64,000 nt of DNA. Origin: Xanthostigma xanthostigma (Eukaryota > Arthropoda > Insecta > Raphidioptera > Raphidiidae). Shown in pieces: positions 53,796-64,000 of the stretch (the stretch's first letter is position 1; the number at the start of each line of letters is the position of its first letter). The notes under the pieces were generated by a model. The model saw only the letters and a list, made by a program, of their open reading frames with translations. It ran no database searches and was not told the origin of the DNA. The position numbers were made by a program, and so were the translations under genes. The stretch spans positions 74,064,948 to 74,128,947 of the forward strand of contig OY754464.1 in the NCBI GenBank assembly GCA_963575645.1, in the 5' to 3' direction.

Positions 53796-55093
53796 TTATT
53801 AAGAGGAAGAAAAAACAAAAAAAACTATAGTTTATGTCTACTTGAGTACTTGGAAGCTTTTGTTGTTGTTTTATTTTTAATTTTTTTAATCACTTTTTTA
53901 AAAATAGTTTTTAAGCTATTGCATAGCTTCTATCGCGGGCTTTGAGCGCGGCAACCGAATCAAAAAATTCCGTAACGAAAAAAAACCTAACACCCCCCAC
54001 TCCGACCGGCACAGCGGTGCGGCGTTGAAAGCCGTGCATCGTCTAACGTCGTTTCAGTTCGGTAGACTTCGGCACGGTGTTTGTGTGCGTGCGACTTGAA
54101 TTTATATATAATACTGCTATAAAAATAACCTAAATTATTTAGGTTATGTGCATAGAAAGTATATATGATATTATATCTATATAAATGTACATCGCGCGAA
54201 ATTCTATGATCAAACTCTTAATATCGTTCTTTTTGTTCAAATTTTTTGAATGAATAACTGTTTTGGTGTGTAATTACCTACACTATTTATACCTTATTAT
54301 TTATACCTAGCTATTTTCGTTTTATAGAGAAGAAAAACTTAAAGACCTAAAAAGAATATGCAATAGCTTTACCGCGGCAGTCCCCGAGTGCCACACGTAT
54401 TTTTTTTTTTTTAATAACTGACACAAATTCAAGGGCAACACCCTAATATCACTGCATCCTCTTATACATCGCTACAATGCATTAATTTGTATATCTGCCA
54501 ATTTCAAACGAACGAAGTATACAATAAAAACCCTACGCCATAATCGTAAAAAGGGGCAAATCGTCACCATGTCATAAATGATCGTAGTGCTCCCGGTAAT
54601 CCCCCGCCTTTGAAACGTACGCACACCACCTCTACACGAAACTGCTATTTTTTTTGGAAATAGTTTCAACTGTTACTGCGGAATTTCAGATATAACCGTA
54701 AAAAGCAACATTCTGTTACTAGCTAATAAATATTTTATGTTACGTTTGACAAACGCGCTCTACAGCCTCCGATAAGCAATATAGGCTATTACACAGTTTT
54801 TTGAAAAGTGTTTTAAATGAATCTTACAGTATATTAAAGAAGCACAACACGTTTTATAATAATATTTTATAACCGGATAGTGCCATAAAAACGACTTTTA
54901 ATTTATCATTATGAATTTTCGCGCGAAAACGACTCGTGACGTCATAATGATTGTAAATAATAACAATAGTGCACAGTTACCATAGTAACACTATACAATT
55001 AAAAATATTTAAGATTACTTTACCAGTGTGAGTAATTATACCTACAAGTTAGTAAAACTATATTTATTTATTAAACGTATTTATCCTTGGTAG
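53796..55093. other. Unassigned sequence, possible unknown element
   Basis: GAGCTATTGC-like sequence (AAGCTATTGCATAGCTTCTA at 53912) is mirrored by GAATATGCAATAGCTTTACC at 54355, hinting at a TIR element of about 0.5 kb, and a GC-rich patch lies at 53990-54080. A minus-strand frame at 54472-54669 has no known motif. No gene is supported. Confidence 0.35.
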
Positions 55094-55655
55094 GTTAGTC
55101 TTTTTGTTTACGAAATCGTCTTCTATGTTGCAAAATCAATAAAATACGGGATAGAAGTCTATAATCGTGATAATAACTTGAAATAACTTCAAAATAACAC
55201 ACAGCACAACATAAACGTAGGTAGTTTACAGACGAAGTGACGTCACGCCGGAATCCAACATGGCGAACAGCGTTTGAGACTTTTGAAGAACAGATTAAAA
55301 AATACAATCTTAAAAATGAATTATAAAATTTATAGTGTATTATTATGAACAGAAATAAACATATGTATCGTTTGCTTTTTACTGCAAAATCTATCAAGAA
55401 TAGGTATTATTATACATTTTTTTCTTACATGGTGCAAAATACCCTATTAGCCGATAGCTTGAAACGATTTCAAAATGGTTTACAGATCGGCGCCAAGTTA
55501 ATTACCTACTTAACATTTTTACATATCTACTTGTATTCAAGTGGCTTTTTTGAAGGAGACTTAATTTTTGTCACAAAGTTATTTTTATTTTCAGTAACTG
55601 TTATTTTTGGTAACAGTTATTAAATAACCGTTACTGTTATTTCGTTCGATCACTA
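55094..55655 (+). repeat. Dispersed family R, copy 2
   Basis: 55094-55460 is the complement of 34910-35240. The right end has AACAGTTATTAAATAACCGT and TTATTTCGTTCGATCACTA, which would suit a hAT terminus (TAGTGATCGAACG on the minus strand). Frames on both strands here are not genes. Confidence 0.6.
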
Positions 55656-56035
55656 CCCAATAGGCAATAATCCTCCGCCCGTGATAGGTTGAGTATAGGC
55701 ACAGAAACCTAAGTTTATTTGTTTGCATTTCTTGCGAAAACAGTTTGCGGGAACTAGAGGAAGAAAAAGGTATTAACGTCTTGCTATATAAGATTTAAAT
55801 GTATGTTGTTTACATCTACTCGTTCTGAGCGCATATAATCGTAAACATGTAAACATAGTCATCAGTTCAACTTCTTGTCGGCTTTAACCAAAATGCCGTT
55901 TTATTTTCATTACAAATATCGATGCGGGAAAACATTTCTTCCTGTTAGCATTCTGTACAGTAATCCCTTTTCAACTGTGCATTTGAGATAACGCGTTTTC
56001 TTTATCATTCTCAAATAGTCGTTTATATTATAGGG
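55656..56035. other. Unassigned sequence
   Basis: No gene or repeat is recognised. Confidence 0.4.
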
Positions 56036-56216
56036 TGAGGGCGAGATTGAGGTAAGGGAGAGGTTGAGATTGAGGGTGAAGTTGAAGCTCAGGTTGACGG
56101 TAAAGTTGAAAATGTGGTTGAGGGTGAAGTTGAGGATGACGTCGACGGTAAAGTTAGAGATGAGGTTGAGGGTGAAATTGAGGATGAAGTTGACGATAAA
56201 GTTGAAGATAAGGTTG
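56036..56216 (+). repeat. Imperfect GTTGAGGGTGAA minisatellite
   Basis: Runs of GTTGAGG.TGAA and GTTGACGGTAAA words follow one another with a basic step of 6 or 12 bases and stay in phase with codons. One frame gives alternating VKL/RLR residues and another VEGEVED-like acidic residues. The open frame 56064-56324 starts in this array and has no other support. Confidence 0.75.
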
Positions 56217-56630
56217 TATTTTTTTTGCGCTAAAACAAGCGAGTGTGCTTTAGACTACACGACTGAAGTAGAACTTCTTCCTGTCATAATTATTTTAAAC
56301 ATGTTTATTAAGAATAATGCGTAAATACCTCAAATTTGCTCATGTTAAATTCATAAACGGACAATAATATGCAGTCGGTTCGTCTCAAACTTTATCGAAC
56401 ACAATATAATCTCACTCTGTAGGACATATCTACAAAATATAATTTTCGATTAATTAATAGGCCAAATATGTATATATATTTATTAGCATAATTTATAATA
56501 CATTTAAAAGGATTTATTAACTAACCTACATTATTTCCCGTTACAAAATGCAGCAATCTTCGATGAGATGTATTTTCGATACAAAAAAACACTTGTTTTC
56601 ATTTTAAACGTCAAATAGTTGTATTAATGC

Positions 56631-56877
56631 TCCCTCTTTGTCGCACTCACTAACTTATATCTCCCTTTCAACTTAATGCTCCGTCTTTGTCGCACTCACT
56701 AACTTATGTCTCCCTCTCGACTCCGATGATGCACTTCCGTAAACGATTTCGTCAGGCATCGCGATATGATGCACTTTCGTAAACGATTTCGTCAGGCATC
56801 GCGATATGATGCACTTCCGTAAACGATTTCGTCAGGCATCGCGATGATGCATTTCCGTAAACGATTTCGTCAGGCAT
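56631..56877 (+). repeat. Two short tandem arrays
   Basis: TTTGTCGCACTCACTAACTT occurs twice, 52 bases apart (56636 and 56688). Then GATGCACTTCCGTAAACGAT with TTCGTCAGGCATCGCGAT occurs four times (56725-56877), period 40-42. The frame 56844-57047 begins inside the last copy and is not a supported gene. Confidence 0.85.
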
Positions 56878-57357
56878 TTACCAGCTTACTCCCTAAGTCA
56901 AGCGTGCCTAAAGAAGTTTTACTTCAAAAACTTTCACTTAAAAAATCGTTTATAGACCTCATTCGTGCGTGCGAAGTCGCGCCTTCGCTTCTTCCCATTT
57001 TAATATACCCGTCTATTTTCATAATAGATATATCTACGAATGGTTAATGTTCATACTATACACGGGGGCTATGGCAACAACAGGTGCATTAATCGAATGA
57101 TGCGGCGAGCCTAATTGAATCTCGTTGTTGGATAATTACTTCTGAACTGAAACATATACTCCGCTCTCTTATTATCGGTGTGTGTGTGAACTGTGTGTAG
57201 GTGACATAGGTAAACTAGTTAATATGTCGCAATGCAGATAATCAACGCAATTCTCTTCAATTCTAACAAAGCCGCCACCGCCACAAGTGTTCCAGTTATA
57301 GAGATGTCGCTTCCACGAGTTAATAGCCACTACTGTTCAATATAATATAGATACCCG
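56878..57357. other. Unassigned sequence
   Basis: No gene is recognised between the tandem arrays and the Jockey fragment. Confidence 0.4.
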
Positions 57358-57907
57358 TTGCGGCGAGAAAAGATCGACAAAATCACGCACACAATAAAAC
57401 GTACACTCAGTAAGCAATGTTATGCCTTTAGACGTCTGAAACTCGTAGTTAGCACGGAAGTTTTAAGAACAGCTTATTTTGGATGCTTTCAATCGCATCT
57501 CAGATGGTATCCTCTTTTGGGGAGCAGTGGATAGTACTCAACTCTTTAGAGTTCAAAAACGTGTTATCCGCATAATTTATGGTATTCCTGAGTCATCATC
57601 TTGTAGAGGTATTTTTAAAAAGAACCAAATTTTAACATTACCATGCTTGTACATATACGTCTGCCTCTGCTTTCTACGTAAGAATATAGATATTTTAAAA
57701 ATTTCTGAATTGAGCAGTAGTAGAAATATTCAATATGAATATTCTAAACATTCGTTAGCTTTGTTTGAGGGCAGCTGCAGATATATGAGCACAAGATTCT
57801 TTAACAATCTTCCAAGATCTATAAGATCGTTAAGAAGGTTTTATGCTTTTAAAAAGGCAGTATTTTTGATTGATGCTGAGTTTTATTCTCTTTCTGAATA
57901 TTGTTAA
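57358..57907 (+). pseudogene. Jockey reverse transcriptase C-terminus
   Basis: The first frame reads KIDKITHTIKRTLSKQCYAF and STEVLRTAYFGCFQSHLR. After a one-base shift close to 57505 it continues GILFWGAVDSTQLFRVQKRV, IRIIYGI, RGIFKKNQILTLPCLYIY, FNNLPRSIRSL and stops at 57907. The SHL.YGI.FWG, LF..QKR.IRII, CR..F...ILTLPCLYI and NLP..IR order is the thumb and tail of Jockey-clade reverse transcriptases. The protein copies its own RNA at a nicked target; here the catalytic core is missing, so this is a dead fragment. Confidence 0.85.
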
Positions 57908-57990
57908 TAATTTTATACTTCTTTTATGACTTGTTACATACTTCTGTCACTGTAATGAATAAATTTCTATTCTATTCTATTCTATTCTAT
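57358..57990 (+). mobile_element. Jockey-type LINE, 3' end
   Basis: It holds the C-terminal part of the reverse transcriptase ORF, then a 55 bp 3' UTR with AATAAA and a TTCTA repeat tail (57965-57990), as is common for Jockey elements. It is 5'-truncated. A target duplication could not be fixed because the tail is simple sequence. Confidence 0.8.
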
Positions 57991-58795
57991 AGTTTTGATC
58001 GAAATATATCGTCGCCATTGACACAGGTGATTCTGCTATGAGGATGTGCCTGATTTTTTTTAAGTTTTACGAAAAAATGTTTTTTCTCTGCTTTTAAGGA
58101 TGTTGAGCACGGTGGTGGTGTTGAAAGTTGTCGCCGACTCTCATCAATCCCTCCACCGGCCTGTAATGGATACATACTTAAGTAGGCTATAGTTACGTAT
58201 ATCATCGTATATATTAATACGCTAAAGTTTAAGATGTTTGCCTCCCTTTTTAGAAAAAACAGCACAATTTCTCCACATAAATTATACATCATTTTACAGA
58301 TAATTGCTTGCTCTACTGACATCGACAACTAAAAAAATTATTATTGCTTTTGTTTTTGTAAATTAATTAAAATACAGCAACGCTGAACAACGTCTGCCAT
58401 CTGACGGCTTTAATTTTGAAACAGCGAGCAACGCTGAACAACGTCACAGCAATGTTGCATGATGCCATCTGACGGCTTAGCTCAATGCTTTTGCTACTTG
58501 CGCCTTTATTGACAATTTTAGTAAAATATTTCTTCGATCTGTCATCTGAGCTTCATATTGTAATACAACAAAAAGAAGAACGTTATAAGCAGTGTGAAAA
58601 ATCAGAAACAAATTGAATACCTGCAATCATCTTTAAAAAATAATTTTGTAAAGTGATAATTATTAGTGTATTTGCCATAAGGCACTTACACTATTGGCGT
58701 CGGTCGGATGGCGGGACCTAGGGGTCGGACCAAATTTTCTCGACGTTTCATAGCCTTCTAAACACTTTGGCACCATTTTTGGAAAAGTATGTTTA
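57991..58795. other. Unassigned sequence with dispersed module
   Basis: 58098-58180 (GATGTTGAGCACGGTGGTGG, GTCGCCGACTC) is an inverted relative of the tandem array at 59726. At 58378-58480 CAACGCTGAACAACGTC and GCCATCTGACGGCTT each occur twice, about 60 bases apart. No gene is supported. Confidence 0.5.

Positions 58796-58848
<53 letters not shown>
58796..58848. repeat. (TA)n microsatellite
   Basis: An almost pure TA run of about 50 bases. Confidence 0.95.
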
Positions 58849-58852
<4 letters not shown>

Positions 58853-59542
58853 TAGCACGATAACTCTCGACAGACTTAATCGATTTAAACCAAATTTGGT
58901 CCACACGTTGGAATCCATCACCGCACGAAGCCTATTTAAAATGGGCCCAATCGGGCCATGTTAAGGGTGGTATTTAAGGGTTGAAAAAAGTTTTAGGGCC
59001 CAAAAATACCGAAAAAATTATCGGAATCATTTCAAATTTGAAATTTAACCCTTTAGTAATTATTAAAATGTGCTGCTAAAATTTTAATAAAATCGGCCCG
59101 ACAGGACCGGACTTACAAATTTTATGAAAACACTGATATAGATTTACATACTGAAGGGTATATATAATTTGGTACAGATGTTGAATTGATATGTAGTATT
59201 GAAATTAAGTAAAAAATGTTGTTTTAAGGGGTGTATTAAGGGGTAATTTTTTTTATTTTATTCAAAATCAAAGTTAGTTCATACAATAGAGCCACACTGC
59301 CTATTAAAGCAAATACACTATATTGTCGGCAGGGTTTCGCACTGCGACCCGAGTTTTTTATACTTATTTAGTGCGAATAATTCGCACAGGTCATTCTAGT
59401 TTGAAATGTAGAACTGCAAGGTATGTTAATTTAAACGATTAGTAATAATCGTTCTAGTTAATAACGCAAGGTTTGCATTTTGAATTATATAAATATATGT
59501 ATATTTGAAAGGAAGAAGAAGTGAGGTAGTGGACACGCGTGG
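58849..59542. other. Unassigned sequence
   Basis: It contains TE-like text (AATCGATTTAAACCAAATTTG, AATCGGCCCGACAGGACCGG) but no gene that I can support. Confidence 0.4.
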
Positions 59543-59702
59543 ATGTGCCAGCGCGAGCTGGCACATGTTGAAGTTGGTGTTGTAAATAAAGATAATTTAA
59601 TCAAACTCGAAGTTATTACTAACACAAAAGAACCTGAGCAATCAACAAACAATACAGGCCAAATCTCACCCCCGAAAATCACTCATTTCGGGGGTGAGAT
59701 TT
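59543..59702. other. Two strong hairpins in an LTR-like context
   Basis: ATGTGCCAGC-GCGA-GCTGGCACAT (59543-59566) is a perfect 10 bp stem with a GCGA tetraloop. AAATCTCACCCCCGAAA and its complement (59661-59702) form a perfect 17 bp stem with an 8-base loop. Upstream are a TATA-like TTATATAAATATATG near 59486 and a GTAAATAAAG polyadenylation-like signal near 59583. An LTR or transposon end is possible; the evidence does not settle it. Confidence 0.5.
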
Positions 59703-59725
59703 TGTCGGATTGGTGACAGTCGGCG

Positions 59726-60050
59726 TCAATTTTCAACACCACCACCGTGCTCGGCATCCTCGAAAACGGGGAGATAACCCAATTTTGCCGACGATATGAA
59801 AAAAAAATTCACCTGTTTTGAGGTGATATTTGGAGGGGTTGGTGTGAGTCGGCGGCAATATTTAACGTCACCACCGTGCTCAGCAGCGTCAAAACTAGAG
59901 AAAGAACATTTTTTTCGGAAAGGGAATAACGTAATGCGCGTTAAACCCCGTTCGGGAGTGGTTTTGGGCCGTTTTGGAGGGTTTACCAACCCTAAAAAGA
60001 AATTTTAATACCATCACCGTGTTCAGCATCCTCAAAAACGGCTCAAAATA
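59726..60050 (+). repeat. Tandem units with CACCACCGTGCTC
   Basis: CA.CACCGTG.TC is found at 59741, 59870 and 60013, each preceded by GTCGGCG.CAAT-type or TTTAATACC sequence and followed by GCAGC/GCATCCTCAAAAACGG. The spacing is 129 and 143. A frame on each strand reads through the array (AEHGG repeated on the minus strand), which is an effect of the repeat. Confidence 0.7.
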
Positions 60051-60490
60051 TTCATATGTTCGTCCGACTTACACACGCCACTATCTTAAATATTATTATT
60101 ATTTTATTATTATTATCACGGTAGACAAGACAAATGGACAGTCAATAATTAGTTAGGAGCTGAAGGGCAAAAAAACCATGTCGTTCCAACCTTCTGCCGC
60201 TTGGTACATAAGCTTTTTAAGTAATTTAGAACATTTTTTCTTATATGATGTACCTATGGGTGGAATCTGGACCTATTGTAAGATAGGTGGGATAAAACTT
60301 TTCAAAAATGGTAAAAAAGGGTTAAAATTAAAAAAAAATCTGCCGCTTCGTTTTTAGGTTCTGTTAGAGCCAAATAATCGGGAAATACCAGCGGCAGAAA
60401 TTTTTGACTAATTGCACCCTTCCCAAGCCACGACATTGTCTTTTTGCGCGTCAGCTTCCTAACTAAATAATAAACAAAAAATTCCAGGCT
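60051..60490. other. Unassigned sequence
   Basis: TCTGCCGCTTCGTTTTTAGG (60340) and ACCAGCGGCAGA (60388) form a weak inverted pair. No gene is supported. Confidence 0.4.
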
Positions 60491-61138
60491 TTCCAGCCAA
60501 TTGGGCGACGGGACCATTCCTACTTCAAAAATGTTGACATTTGATTATAATAAAGAAAATAAAATTTCTGATATCGCGTGAGGTGACGCGGGTAATGGCT
60601 AGTATTCAATATGATATTAACTATTCGTTGGCATGGTTACATACATAGTATGTTCCACGTCATGTAAAAATTAATCAAAGCATGCCTGACTAGTTTATTT
60701 CTGACAGATCCATAAAACAAAAGAGCAAATGATTTTTTTTATTTTAAAAATATTTTCGAAACTATAATGTTTAGAAATTTTTTTTTTAACAAAACTTTCT
60801 TGAAAAAATAAGTAGAATAATAAGCCGTTATGAAAAGTATACCATTATTATATAAAAAATACCGTTTTAGCATATATCTCTTCTTCGCATGCGCCGATTT
60901 TCCCCAAAAACAATAGGGCTCTTCATATTTGCATACCAAACATCCTCCCAAAATTTGGTTTCAATTCGCTCATCCGTTTGACCTGTATCGTGTTCACAGA
61001 CTAACAGACGCACAGAGGTTTTCCAAAAATATGTTTTTTGGATTCGGGGGACCTCAAAACGGAAAGAGATTGTAAAATTTTTGAAAAGTGATTTTCGACC
61101 TAAACTAGTACCATTTCCCACTTGTGGGTTGGAATGGT
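60491..61138 (+). mobile_element. Family G element, fullest copy
   Basis: It starts TTCCAGCCAATTGGGCGACG and ends CCACTTGTGGGTTGGAATGG; both ends hold a TTCCA.CC word in opposite orientation, so a short imperfect inverted repeat is likely. Internal landmarks are GAGGTGACGCGGGTAATGGC, CATATATCTCTTCTTCGCAT and CAAAATTTGGTTTCAATTCG. The complement is at 29190-29716, a partial at 13197-13510 and another at 63790. No coding region is seen. Confidence 0.75.
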
Positions 61139-61570
61139 AAAACTAATATACTTAACATTTTACGTAAGCGATTTCACTATTTGTGATCACACATACCTAC
61201 AATACGTCATGTCATTGAAAAGAAAGGGCTTGACATTTGCCCTTTAAACGTCGCAAATTGATTTTGTCTCATCCCACTGGAAAATGAATTGAACAAGATT
61301 TGAACTCATAAACTTTGCAATTTTAAGGCGAGCCGCTTCCATTAACAGGATCAGTGATCGACAAAAATGAAAGTCCTTTCTTGTCGTCACGTACAAATTA
61401 AAATGATCCTATCAATAGAATTTTGTGGCTAAAAATCAAAAACGCCTGTGTCGATTTTTCTGTAATTTTCTACATAGACATTTGAAACGGATTTCGCACT
61501 TGAAGAGTTCTAAAACACAACTAACTAAACGGCTTGTTTCCAATTGAGATGGAAAAAGTGAATTAATAAT
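61139..61570. other. Unassigned sequence
   Basis: No gene or repeat is recognised. Confidence 0.4.
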
Positions 61571-62150
61571 AAAAAATAAGTCCAAAAACTAAAACCCGAC
61601 TACTGAAAAGTATGTAACAAGAAAATATTCTCATATTAGGATAGCCGTGGTCATATTCCACCTACCTCAACAAAACATTACATTTTAATAGTAGTAAGCG
61701 ATCATAAGCTCTAGGGCAGGGGTCGGCAACCTTTTGAGACGGAAGAGCCAAAAGTTACAATTTGCAAAATTTCCCAGTTTTTAAAGAGCCACTAACCATT
61801 TTCGTTTCAGTATTATAGTATTTGCTTATATAGGTATAATATATATATATCCAAGGACGACACGTCACGACGGGGGCGGTGCGGGTGAGACGCGAGTGTA
61901 AATGGCTGAGAGATAGACATGGTGCTCAATCATGGATCGAATAGACGATTTTTAATGGTTTATATATTAAAATAATTATTTTTTGCGTATGGAACTGGAG
62001 AGCCGCAGGTTGCTGACCCCTGCTCTAGGGCATCTATAGAGGGGCCTCATATATATGAGATCGCATACAACCACGGCTATCCTCAGATGAGAATATTTTC
62101 TTGTTTCATACTTTTCATCAGTCGGGTTTTAGTTTTTCAACTTATTTTTT
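61571..62150. mobile_element. Foldback element split by a hAT MITE
   Basis: AAAAAATAAGTCCAAAAACT and AAACCCGACTACTGAAAAGT on the left are mirrored at 62101-62150, and TAGCCGTGGT pairs with ACCACGGCTA. Without the insertion at 61717-62022 the element is about 270 bp. An unsplit, right-truncated copy lies at 63138-63328. Confidence 0.8.
61717..62022. mobile_element. hAT MITE, 306 bp, exact 8 bp duplication
   Basis: CTCTAGGG flanks both sides exactly (61709-61716, 62023-62030). The ends are CAGGGGTCGGCAACCTTTTG and the complement of CAGGGGTCAGCAACCTGCGG, a typical hAT terminus (CAGGGGTCGGCAACC). AGAGCC words lie just inside both ends. No transposase. Confidence 0.9.
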
Positions 62151-62343
62151 ATTTAAATTATTTTTTTTAAAGTATTTTTTATTTGTTTTCAATTTGCTCA
62201 CTCCTGCGACCAAAATTCAAAAATAAATTGGCCTATGTTACCCGGGCCATAATAGTGAATCGATTGACACCTTATTTATCAAAATAGGATGAATAGTTTA
62301 GGCGCTACGGTGGAACATCCGTAGATACAAACATACATACATA
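62151..62343. other. Short unassigned gap
   Basis: Nothing recognised apart from ACATACATACATAGATA simple sequence at the end. Confidence 0.4.
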
Positions 62344-62581
62344 GATAAAATTATCGATTAATTTTTCAGACAATATATTAACCAAATATAATTAATACAT
62401 TAACGTTTCGATCCCGATTAAAATAAAAAAAAAAAAATTTAAAAAAATTCTAAATAAGGTATTAATTATTTTTTTATATTTTTAGATCCGTTCTGAAGAA
62501 GATCCAAATCGGGATCGAAACGTTAATGTATTAATTACATTTTGTTAATATATTGTCTGAAAAATTGGTCGATAATTTTAT
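62344..62581. mobile_element. Foldback with GAAACG hammerhead-like motif
   Basis: The arms of about 75 bp (AAAATTATCGATTAATTTTT, ATTAACGTTTCGATCCCGAT) are mirrored on the right. In the right arm CTGAAGAAGATCCAAATCGG then GATCGAAACG (62493-62523) gives CTGAAGA, a GATCC/GGATC stem and GAAAC, close to a hammerhead core with one extra base. It is comparable with the foldback at 43385, and may come from a Penelope-like terminal repeat. Confidence 0.55.
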
Positions 62582-63137
62582 TTATTGAAGAGTTCTAATC
62601 AGACGTTAATCAAAGATTTGCATACATACATAGACTGCTAAACTCATAACCCTTCCTTTTGACTTCGCCGCAGTCGGGTAAAAACATTGATCATTTAGTG
62701 AACTATGTGATTCCGTCTTTAATCATCACAAATTCGACATAAGTAGTTTTGTTTTGTGGTCGTAGAATTCTTTCAGTTATTTATAACAAAGCATCATCTT
62801 TCTCTTGACGAGATATGACTTCAGCGGAAGTTGAAATTCCTTTATATTGTACCAAGATGAAATTAATACTCGGAAAAACCAATTATAATAACATCTTGAT
62901 AAAAAATGCGTCTAGTCTTTTTCAATTTAATATAATACATATATAAAAGTTTGTTAAAATGCATCGCCATTTAAACGAAGTTATTCGTTTTTCTTTTTCT
63001 TTTGAAAATTGTGTTCAGAACAAAATGAAAGATATTTATAATACATTATTAAAATATTTGCTTTATTGTACAGTAGAGTCTCGATAACGTGAACTAGTTC
63101 TTGCACGTGGTGGTCATTAACTGAATATTGATTTTAT
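62582..63137. other. Unassigned sequence
   Basis: No gene or repeat is recognised. Confidence 0.4.
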
Positions 63138-63328
63138 AAAAAATAAGTTTAAAAACTAAAACCCGACTACTGAAAAGTATGAAACAAGAAAATATTCTCA
63201 TCTGCGGAGAGCCGTTGTCATATGCCACCGACTCTAACAAAACATTATATTTTAACAGTAGTAAACGATCATAAGCTCTAGGGTAAAGTGCATCACGCTA
63301 TACATTTAGAGGGGCTTCATATTTTCGA
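63138..63328 (+). mobile_element. Foldback copy without the hAT insertion, right end missing
   Basis: It matches 61571-61716 and then goes straight on across the insertion point with one CTCTAGGG (63275-63282), so it represents the empty site. The mirrored right arm is not present. Confidence 0.8.
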
Positions 63329-63387
63329 AAAAAATTAGTTAGTTAAGAATAGCGGCACTTTTTCAAAAATCAATTTAAAACATTTTT

Positions 63388-63586
63388 TTCAACGGAACTT
63401 TATTCTTTCAAGTATTAAGATAACACCATCATTTACTCAAATTTATTTAACTCAACAGGGCGTTGCGCTCGGGATATTATGCCCGCGCTGAACCCAATTT
63501 TCAACGTTAAATAAAAAAACTATAGAGATAGAGTCCCGGAAGACGGAACTTTTTTATTGGAAATTTCCTCCTCTTTAAGAATCTTG
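63388..63586 (+). repeat. Dispersed family V, copy 2
   Basis: It matches 25875-26085 in order: CAACGGAACTTTATTCTTTC, CAACAGGGCGTTGCGCTCG, TTTTCAACGTTAAAT and TTTCCTCCTCTTTAA. Confidence 0.7.
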
Positions 63587-63789
63587 TTTTACAGTTTGTG
63601 AGATATTAGCGAAAAACTAAATGCCTTTTTTCTTTCCTCTTAATTTGTTTATAACTTTTTCAATTTCTCAAATATTTTTTCTAGATGTCATTCCGAATAC
63701 AATGAGCCATCGGTCATTTTTGTAAAAACTATTTCAAGCCTTAACACGTTTTTGAACTTGCGACGTAGACTTAACAACCCTGAAAAAAA

Positions 63790-64000
63790 TTCCAGCCAAT
63801 TGGGCGACGGGACCATTTTAACTTCAAAAATGTTGACATTTGATTGTAATAAAGAAAATAAAGTTTCTGATATCGCGTGAGGTGACGCGGGTAATGGCTA
63901 GTATTCAATATGATATTAATTATTCGTTGCCATGGTTACCTACATAGTATGTTACACGCCATGTAAAAATTAATCAAAGCATGCTTAACTAGTTTATTTC
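63790..64000 (+). mobile_element. Family G element, copy cut by window edge
   Basis: ATTCCAGCCAATTGGGCGAC to TTAACTAGTTTATTTC matches 60491-60700. The rest lies outside the window. Confidence 0.8.

Noticed and set aside
56064-56324. Basic-repeat protein (VKL/RLR-rich)
   Set aside because: It is one of several frames through a 6/12-base minisatellite, and ends in unrelated AT-rich sequence.
56725-56877. CRISPR-like short repeat array
   Set aside because: Four units of 40-42 bp are directly joined, with no spacers.
57991-58328. 113-residue minus-strand frame at 57987-58328 as a gene
   Set aside because: Its middle part is a copy of the CACCACCGTGCTC repeat module also found in tandem at 59726; no domain is recognised.
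59661-59702. Bacterial-type intrinsic terminator
   Set aside because: The hairpin is strong, but nothing here is bacterial and no gene ends there.

Overview
This is an AT-rich stretch of animal nuclear DNA. The mix of repeats (Penelope-like, Jockey and RTE-type retroelements, PIF/Harbinger, hAT and mariner DNA transposons, and a tRNA-headed SINE with an ATT-rich tail) fits an arthropod, most likely an insect; the order cannot be fixed by reading alone. I found no convincing host protein gene, no functional tRNA or rRNA gene, and no operon, origin or CRISPR. Nearly all short open frames are chance frames or translations of repeats. The window is best read as a gene desert or large intron packed with layers of mobile elements.

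Layout. 0-10 kb: a hAT end at the left edge, tRNA-like tandem copies, a 152 bp palindromic MITE, a 1.2 kb hAT-like element, SINE copy A, two LTR-like fossils, a PIF/Harbinger deletion derivative carrying two gene remnants, and a Penelope-like fragment with a 12 bp target duplication. 10-20 kb: a 5'-truncated LINE end, several dispersed families shared with other parts of the window, an RTE-type 3' end and diverged direct repeats. 20-27 kb: a compound 2.2 kb inverted structure with tRNA-like segments and sharp hairpins at its internal boundaries, a hAT element with a second element nested in it, further foldbacks and a tRNA-Gly-like relic. 27-35 kb: an LTR-like fossil, a 114 bp minisatellite, SINE copy B and RTE-type ends. 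35-45 kb: a hAT element with a BED zinc-finger exon and subterminal ACCGGTT arrays, three PIF/Harbinger-like elements and three or four long foldbacks. 46-54 kb: SINE copies C and D, a mariner relic, and a 3.2 kb palindromic element built of regularly repeated hairpins. 55-64 kb: minisatellites, a Jockey 3' end, copies of families seen earlier, and a foldback split by a small hAT element.

How the parts relate. Autonomous elements would supply transposase or reverse transcriptase; what is left here are mostly non-autonomous derivatives. Several insertions can be dated relative to each other. A 0.22 kb element sits in a hAT element whose uninterrupted relative is at the window start. A hAT element with an exact 8 bp duplication splits a foldback whose unsplit relative lies 1 kb away. 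Foldback (long inverted repeat) elements are strikingly common, and the 50-53 kb palindrome and the 21-23 kb compound palindrome are the two structures I could not place in a known class. All calls come from reading the sequence; no database search was run.
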